A DNA stretch of 64,000 bases from Viscum album. Its lineage: Eukaryota > Streptophyta > Magnoliopsida > Santalales > Viscaceae. The notes under the pieces are model-generated. The model worked only from the letters and a program-made list of their open reading frames with translations, did not search any database and was not told the origin of the DNA. The translations under genes and the position numbers were made by a program. This document shows, one piece after another, positions 59,105-64,000 of the stretch (within the stretch, counting starts at the first letter, position 1; the number at the start of each line of letters is the position of its first letter). The stretch spans positions 320,746,206-320,810,205 of the forward strand of contig OY728119.1 in assembly GCA_963277665.1 (NCBI GenBank), in the 5' to 3' direction.

Positions 59105-62100
59105 ATGGGGGTACTGTGCACACATCTGAGCCTCCCTCTCCCATGTGCTCTCCTAGAAGTTCCCGTGCTATCATCTGATGCGCACAAGAGGAATCGATAG
59201 TCCACATAGGACCTGCTCCTATCAATCCCCGATCTTTACAAAAACCTCCACAAATGTAGCCCCGTCATTGATGTCCATCTCCCCATGATCTATGTTATGT
59301 GTTGGGTCAGGAATGTACCTCCTCAACTGAGATACATGGAAAACGTCATGCACCTGGTGCAACTGAGGTTGAAGAGCCAGGCGATAAGTCACCTCTCCTA
59401 CCCTGCTGAGAACTTGGAATGGTCCGATAAAGCATGGAGATAACATGCTGCCCCAACCAAATCTATATAATCAATGTCTAGGTGATACCCATAAGAAGAC
59501 ATGGTCGCCATCATCAAACTCCAGTGGTCTCCACCTCCTATCAGCATTGGTCTTCGGTCAGCTCTGTGCAGTCCTCATACACTCCCGGATGATCTGCACC
59601 TTCTCTAGCATTCCCTGGACTATCTCTGGTCCTACAAGTGCTAACTAACCAGGGTCTGTCCAGCACAGGGGTGATCTGTAAGGTCGGCCGTACAATGCAT
59701 TGTATGGTTCCATCCCGATGGTGGAGTGGTAACTATTGTTGTACACAAACTCCACCAAGGGTAGGTGATCCTCCCAGCTATGACCAATGTCGAGGACACA
59801 TGCTCGGAGCTTGTCCTTAAGAGTCTGGATGGTCCTCTCTGTCTGGCCATCCATCTGAGGGTGAAAGGCAGTGCTCAGAAAAAGCTACGTCCCAAACGCC
59901 TTCTTCAACCTCTTGCAAAGCAGGGAAATAAAGTGAGTGTCTCGATCAGAGACGATAGACGATGGCACACCATGAAGTCCTACGACCTCGTGAACGTATA
60001 GGTGTCCCAATAACTCCACTGAGACCTGATCTCTGATAGGTAAGAAGTGGTCCGACTTGGTGAGTCGGTTGACAATCACCCTGATGGAGTCGTGTCCTCT
60101 AGAATTATGTGGAATTCCCGACACGAAATCCATAGATATCCCCTCCCACTACCACTATTGGACCTCTAAGGGTTATACCAAACCTGCTAGTATATGGTGC
60201 TCCTCATTCACCTACTGGCAGGTGAGGCATCTTGAAATTAACTCCACTAAAGCCTTCTTCATACCCAACCACTAGTGATGTCTTATGAGATCCTATTACA
60301 TCATCGCTACTCCTGGATGTACCGCCATAGGGGAAGTGTGAAACTCTCTAAGAACCTCTTCCTGTAATGCAAACAGTACCATGGTATTTCCCCTGAAGAG
60401 GATTATGTGCTCTCCTCCAACAGAAATTCCATCAGGTGCCTGACCTAAGGATAAATGTGCTCGTCATGTCTCACAGTCAATGTCCCGACACTGCGCCTCT
60501 CTGACCTGCTGAAGTAGTCGATGGGTGACTGTGAGTGACTGTAGAAAGGATTCCCCATCTCTATCCACATAGTATATCTGCAATGTGGATAACATCTCTA
60601 TTGCCTCCCCAAGTAGCTGAATTCCCATCATCGAGCTGAGAGCATTAGCTAATATGTTCCCCTTCCTAGGAGTATAGACTATATCAAAGTCATAGTCTTG
60701 GAGGAACTCGAGCAATCGAAGTTGTCTCAGGTTTAGGTCCTTCTGCGAGAAGATGTACCTGAGACTCTGGTGGTCAGAGTAGACTGTAAATCACTCGCAT
60801 ATCTGATAGTTCTGCCACATCTTCAAAGAGAATACCACTGCTGCTAACTATTGGTCATGTGTAGCATAGTTCTGGTCATGCTGCCTTAACTATGATGATC
60901 ATTAGGCGATCAATGCTGGCTCTTTCATTAGGACACACCTGAGTCTGATCCCTGATGTGTCGCAGTAAACTATTTACCCTACTCCCTCCTCCTGTAGCCT
61001 CAAGATGGGTGCACTGGAAAATCTCTCTCTCAGCTCCGGGAAGCTCTGCTGACATCTATCCGACCACACGAAGGGTTTCCCCTTCTTCGTCAAAGCTGAG
61101 AGTGGTGCTGCAACTCTGGGGAAGTCTGGCACAAATCTCCGATAGTACCCTGCCAGACCTAGGAAACTCCCCACCTCTGTCACGCTCCTGGTTGGCTCCC
61201 AAGATAGCACTGCCTCGATCTTCGCAGGATCCACCGAAACTCCCACCTCATAGATAATTTTCCCCAAGAAGTGGACTTCTCAATTCTAGAACTATAACTT
61301 CAAGAGTTTACCATAAAGCTGGTTCTCTTGGAGTGTATCCAATATAACACGCAAGTGGTAGGCATTCTCCTCCTCAGTATTCGAGTAAATAAATATGTCT
61401 TTTATTAAGACTATGAGAAATAGATCGAGTTAAGGCTGGAAGATCATGTTTATAAGACTCATGAACACTGATGGATCATTGGTTATGCCGAAAGGCATAA
61501 CCAAGAACTCATAGTGGCCATACCGACACCTGAAGGTTGTCTTCTACACATCCTTATCTTGGACTCTGAGCTGATGATAGTATGACATGAGGTTAATCTT
61601 CGAGAACCATCATGCTCCCTTGAGCTGATCGAAGAGATCTTCGATCCTCGAAAGTGGATACTTGTTCTTCACGGTCACCTGGTTCAGGCGATGGTAATTG
61701 ACACACAATCGTAAGCTCATGTCCGCCTTCTTGGGGAACAATATTAGGGAAGCCAAGGGTGAAACACTGGGTCGGATGAATCCATTGCCCTGCAAGTCCT
61801 CAAGCTATACCCCTAGATCTAGAAGCTCAGCGGGAGCAATCTGAAAAGCTGGAGTAGATATCCGAGTTGTCCTGGGGTACAGGTCTATATAGAAGTCTAC
61901 CACTCTGTGAGGAGGTAGTCTAGGAACATCGTTAGGAAAAACGTTCGCATACTAATCCACCACAACAGGAAAACTCGGACTCCACACATCATCTACTCCT
62001 ATGATTAGACTAGCCAACTGATGGGTGATCGGCTGTCCTCTCCTCTACGTAAGTCCATCCTGTGCTGCAAAGGCTCCCTTAACGCTGGTGGAGATGAACC

Positions 62101-62260
62101 TGCTCCCATCGGTGTGAACACATCACACCTTGCGCCTAATACAGTCGATCTGAGCATGGACCATAAATAACCAATCCATGCACAAGATAACATTGTAAGG
62201 TCTCAACGCCGCTATAAGAAGATCCCAGTTGAAACTCTCACCTCCTAGAGTAAGCTGACA
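59105..62260 (-). pseudogene. pol: pol remnant of G2: protease, RT, RNase H, integrase, chromodomain
   Basis: Minus strand, in order. Protease end: NVILCMDWLFMVHAQIDC near 62190. RT: PPHRVVDFYIDLYPRTTRIS near 61895, [19 protein letters not shown] (61786 on), [16 protein letters not shown] to 61610, SKINLMSYYHQLRV near 61590 (catalytic Asp now Asn), [15 protein letters not shown] near 61510, and LIKDIFIYS near 61400 where FIDD is expected. RT-RNase H link: [20 protein letters not shown] near 61170. RNase H end: DFDIVYTPRKGNILANALS near 60690. Integrase: zinc finger HTSPMAVHPG with CLTCQ near 60345-60210. The core D, D, E all survive: MDFVSGIP at 60131, SDRDTHF near 59950 and DGQTERTIQ at 59851. 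End: VFHVSQLRRYIPDPTH and a chromodomain tail, STWEREAQMCAQYPHLF (to about 59105). There are several stops, for example one before LFLSTAFHPQ. Confidence 0.85.
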
Positions 62261-62599
62261 CTACCAAAACATGTGTGTAATCATCGAGTCTGCTCTTATA
62301 GGTGTCTCTAGCTGTAAGGAATGAGCCAACAGCTCCATCGGAATCTCAGAGCTCCGAACAAGGGCAACAGAAATGAAAGAATGACTCTCTCATGTGTCTA
62401 TAAGATCTTTATCAAGGGTAAAGTAGAAATAGATAGTAACTTGAATCATCTCATGTGCGTCGTGGACGTTGGACTCCACTACATGAAGCAGAGCATGCCT
62501 CTGTCCGCCATCTCCCTATGGCCAGGGTGTACCTCCTGGTGGTGGTGGTGGTAGAGCCCCGAAGCATCCTCCACAACCTGCTGCTCGGCCAGCTCCTCT

Positions 62600-63600
62600 A
62601 CCTCGTCCGCTTGCTCCCTGCGGACCGCCACTGTCGACCCTCTACCTCTGCCTGGGTCGTCCCTCAACAGTCTGCTGCTCCTTTTCATAGCGGGTCAGGC
62701 AGTCACGAGCCACATGGCCCTGCCCACCGCATGCATAGAATTGTCTACCTCTCGTATGACTAGCTCCCATGCGTGTTCCCCACACCTTCGAGCCAGTATA
62801 CTGAGGTCACCCACCAGATGGTCTGGTCCTCCTAGACCCCTGTGACATTCGTCGACTGCCAGCTCTAGAAGACTCTGCTACGTGTTGCCTTGTGGTAGGC
62901 CTCGCTACTGGCGGAGGCTCAACAAGGAAGCTCTCCACAAGAAGGGTTCACTCCAGTACTCCTGCTTGTGTTAGAATGCTAATTGAGAACATCGATGCCC
63001 TATTCTCATGCCTCTGTCCATGCTCTAAGGTCCTGCCATGATAGAATAGGACTCGTACCATGTCCGTGGAGTAGCACGAGAGATAAGTAAATCTCACCGA
63101 GTACTGGGCTACTATAATGCTGCCCTGTCGCAACTGTAGTAACCCATGAATGCGCACCCACGGAGGGTGGTGGGTACAAACTCTGATCGGAAGAGGCTCT
63201 CGAAGTCCGTCCAAAGAAGAGATGCCTCATCGTGCACCTGGATCATCAAGCTCTACCAACTACCTGCTTCTTCTTGTAGGAGACTCCCCGCAAGGATCAC
63301 CATGAGGTCAGCTGGTGTCCCTACTAAACTGAAGACATAGACAATAGCCTCCAGCCAATCCCCAGCTGCCTGAGGGTCAGTCTCCCTGCAGAACCTGGGA
63401 GGTCTCTGACGCTAAAACTCATGATGTGCACTTAGGCGATGCACACTCTCATCTTTTGGGGCTAGTGGTATCGGTGGCTTGGTGGTAGAGGTACCGCCGG
63501 TGCCTCCAGTGTAATGGGTCCCTGCACTGAGGCCTCGTCACTCGGTGGGCTGCCGTCTCACACAAATCTCGAAACCCTAGTTGTCTACCGTCATGGGGCC
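62600..63600 (-). pseudogene. gag: gag remnant of G2
   Basis: Minus strand: RPPRFCRETDPQAAGDWLEA near 63415-63350 is the capsid start (usual PP-F-G--DP--A--WLE-I). The next stretch, SLFRSEFVPTTLR near 63185, matches F---F-P---R. Then comes a frameshifted middle. Then FYACGGQGHVARDC at about 62737-62696 is the nucleocapsid zinc knuckle, with Phe at the first Cys position as in G1. A Gly/Arg-rich stretch follows. The coding potential is lost through stops and frameshifts. 62261-62600 between gag and protease shows no clear motif. Confidence 0.75.
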
Positions 63601-63872
63601 ATCCTAAAAAGAAACATGTGTGCCAAAGTTAATACAATATATCTAGTGAGCTGACACAAAGTAATCACAAATAAAACTTTTGAAACACACAAGCAATCAA
63701 TGTTTTCTGGCACCGAGTCAGAAATCAGAAGTCAAGGTCCTTGTGTATGGATATTTCAGTCGCCGTACCAACACTGGACTCCTTGGGCTGATAACCACAC
63801 TCATTACACTTAACACTATTGCTTCAGATAGAAGTAATTATCAGATTTATGAGTTCTGTGGTAGAACCAACT

Positions 63873-63884
63873 CCTCTGATACCA
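63873..63884 (-). other. primer-binding site of G2 (tRNA-iMet)
   Basis: On the minus strand TGGTATCAGAGG, three bases after the LTR terminus CGTGACA. Confidence 0.9.
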
Positions 63885-63887
63885 ATT

Positions 63888-64000
63888 TGTCACGACCTGT
63901 CCTCGGGGCCCGTTCCGTGATTACCCCAAACCCTCCTTCCATAGGACATGGGTTGGGGACTAGATCCAAAGGCGTAAATCCCGATAAAAATGGAAGGCAT
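63888..64000 (-). repeat. 5' LTR of G2 (first 113 bp in window)
   Basis: On the plus strand it starts TGTCACGACCTGTCC and runs out of the window. It matches the terminal piece at 45490-45602 closely and the end of the G1 LTRs more loosely. The LTR should extend some 3.3 kb further to the right. Confidence 0.85.

Larger units (their letters stand above)
45490..64000 (-). mobile_element. G2: Tekay/Del-like Ty3 chromovirus inserted in LTR4
   Basis: It is on the minus strand and runs past the window end. The 5' LTR starts leaving the window at 63888-64000, PBS 63873-63884, gag about 62600-63600, pol about 59105-62260, polypurine tract 59046-59058, 3' LTR 59045 down to 55911 and, after the element B insertion, 45771 down to 45490. 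The two LTR ends that can be compared (45490 onward and 63888 onward) differ at about 20 of 112 positions by hand count. The left flank is CATAT (45485-45489); the matching duplication would lie outside the window. Confidence 0.85.

Overview
The window looks like gene-poor, heterochromatic DNA from a large-genome seed plant. It is very AT-rich. I found no intact host gene and no prokaryotic or organellar operon. Almost every base can be assigned to nested, decayed transposable elements. Evidence for a plant: LTRs that begin TGTAACA or TGTAA, primer-binding sites complementary to initiator tRNA-Met, Ty3/gypsy pol ending in a chromodomain, a Helitron with plant-type ends, and a tRNA-derived SINE. 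The species cannot be named from the sequence.

Layout. (1) 1-35949 is a minus-strand array LTR1 - internal1 - LTR2 - internal2 - LTR3 of one family, here called family X (LTR about 4 kb; internal 2.1-2.4 kb holding only gag remnants). LTR2 is split by a plus-strand Tekay/Del-like chromovirus G1 (7633-18339, with its own 2.9-kb LTRs) and by a minus-strand Helitron (19593-26246). The Helitron carries a plant gene fragment in which an exon-intron-exon module is present three times. (2) 35950-45489 is a plus-strand relative of family X ('element 4') that does carry pol (protease, RT, integrase, chromodomain, all broken) and ends in LTR4, which has the same U3 layout as the gag-only elements. (3) 45490-64000 is a second Tekay-like chromovirus, G2, on the minus strand; it is inserted into LTR4 and leaves the window inside its 5' LTR. 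(4) G2's 3' LTR is itself split by element B (45772-55910), the youngest family X copy, complete with 3.9-kb LTRs, PBS, polypurine tract and a candidate target duplication. A SINE lies inside B.

The nesting order agrees with decay. The B LTRs are about nine-tenths identical where compared by eye. The G2 LTR ends differ at about 20 of 112 positions. The G1 LTRs and the old X LTRs are far more diverged.

Most notable: element B seems to encode only one frame of 194 codons, an N-terminal helical segment followed by three zinc-knuckle motifs, with the capsid core missing. The frame has three stop codons and no frameshift. Together with the gag-only internals 1 and 2 and the pol-bearing element 4, it suggests a non-autonomous long-LTR lineage progressively stripped to a nucleocapsid-like protein, possibly mobilised by a pol-bearing partner. 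A TATA box about 1.6-2.0 kb from the LTR start is kept in all six X LTRs, and element B has a roughly 190-bp tandem array just downstream of it.
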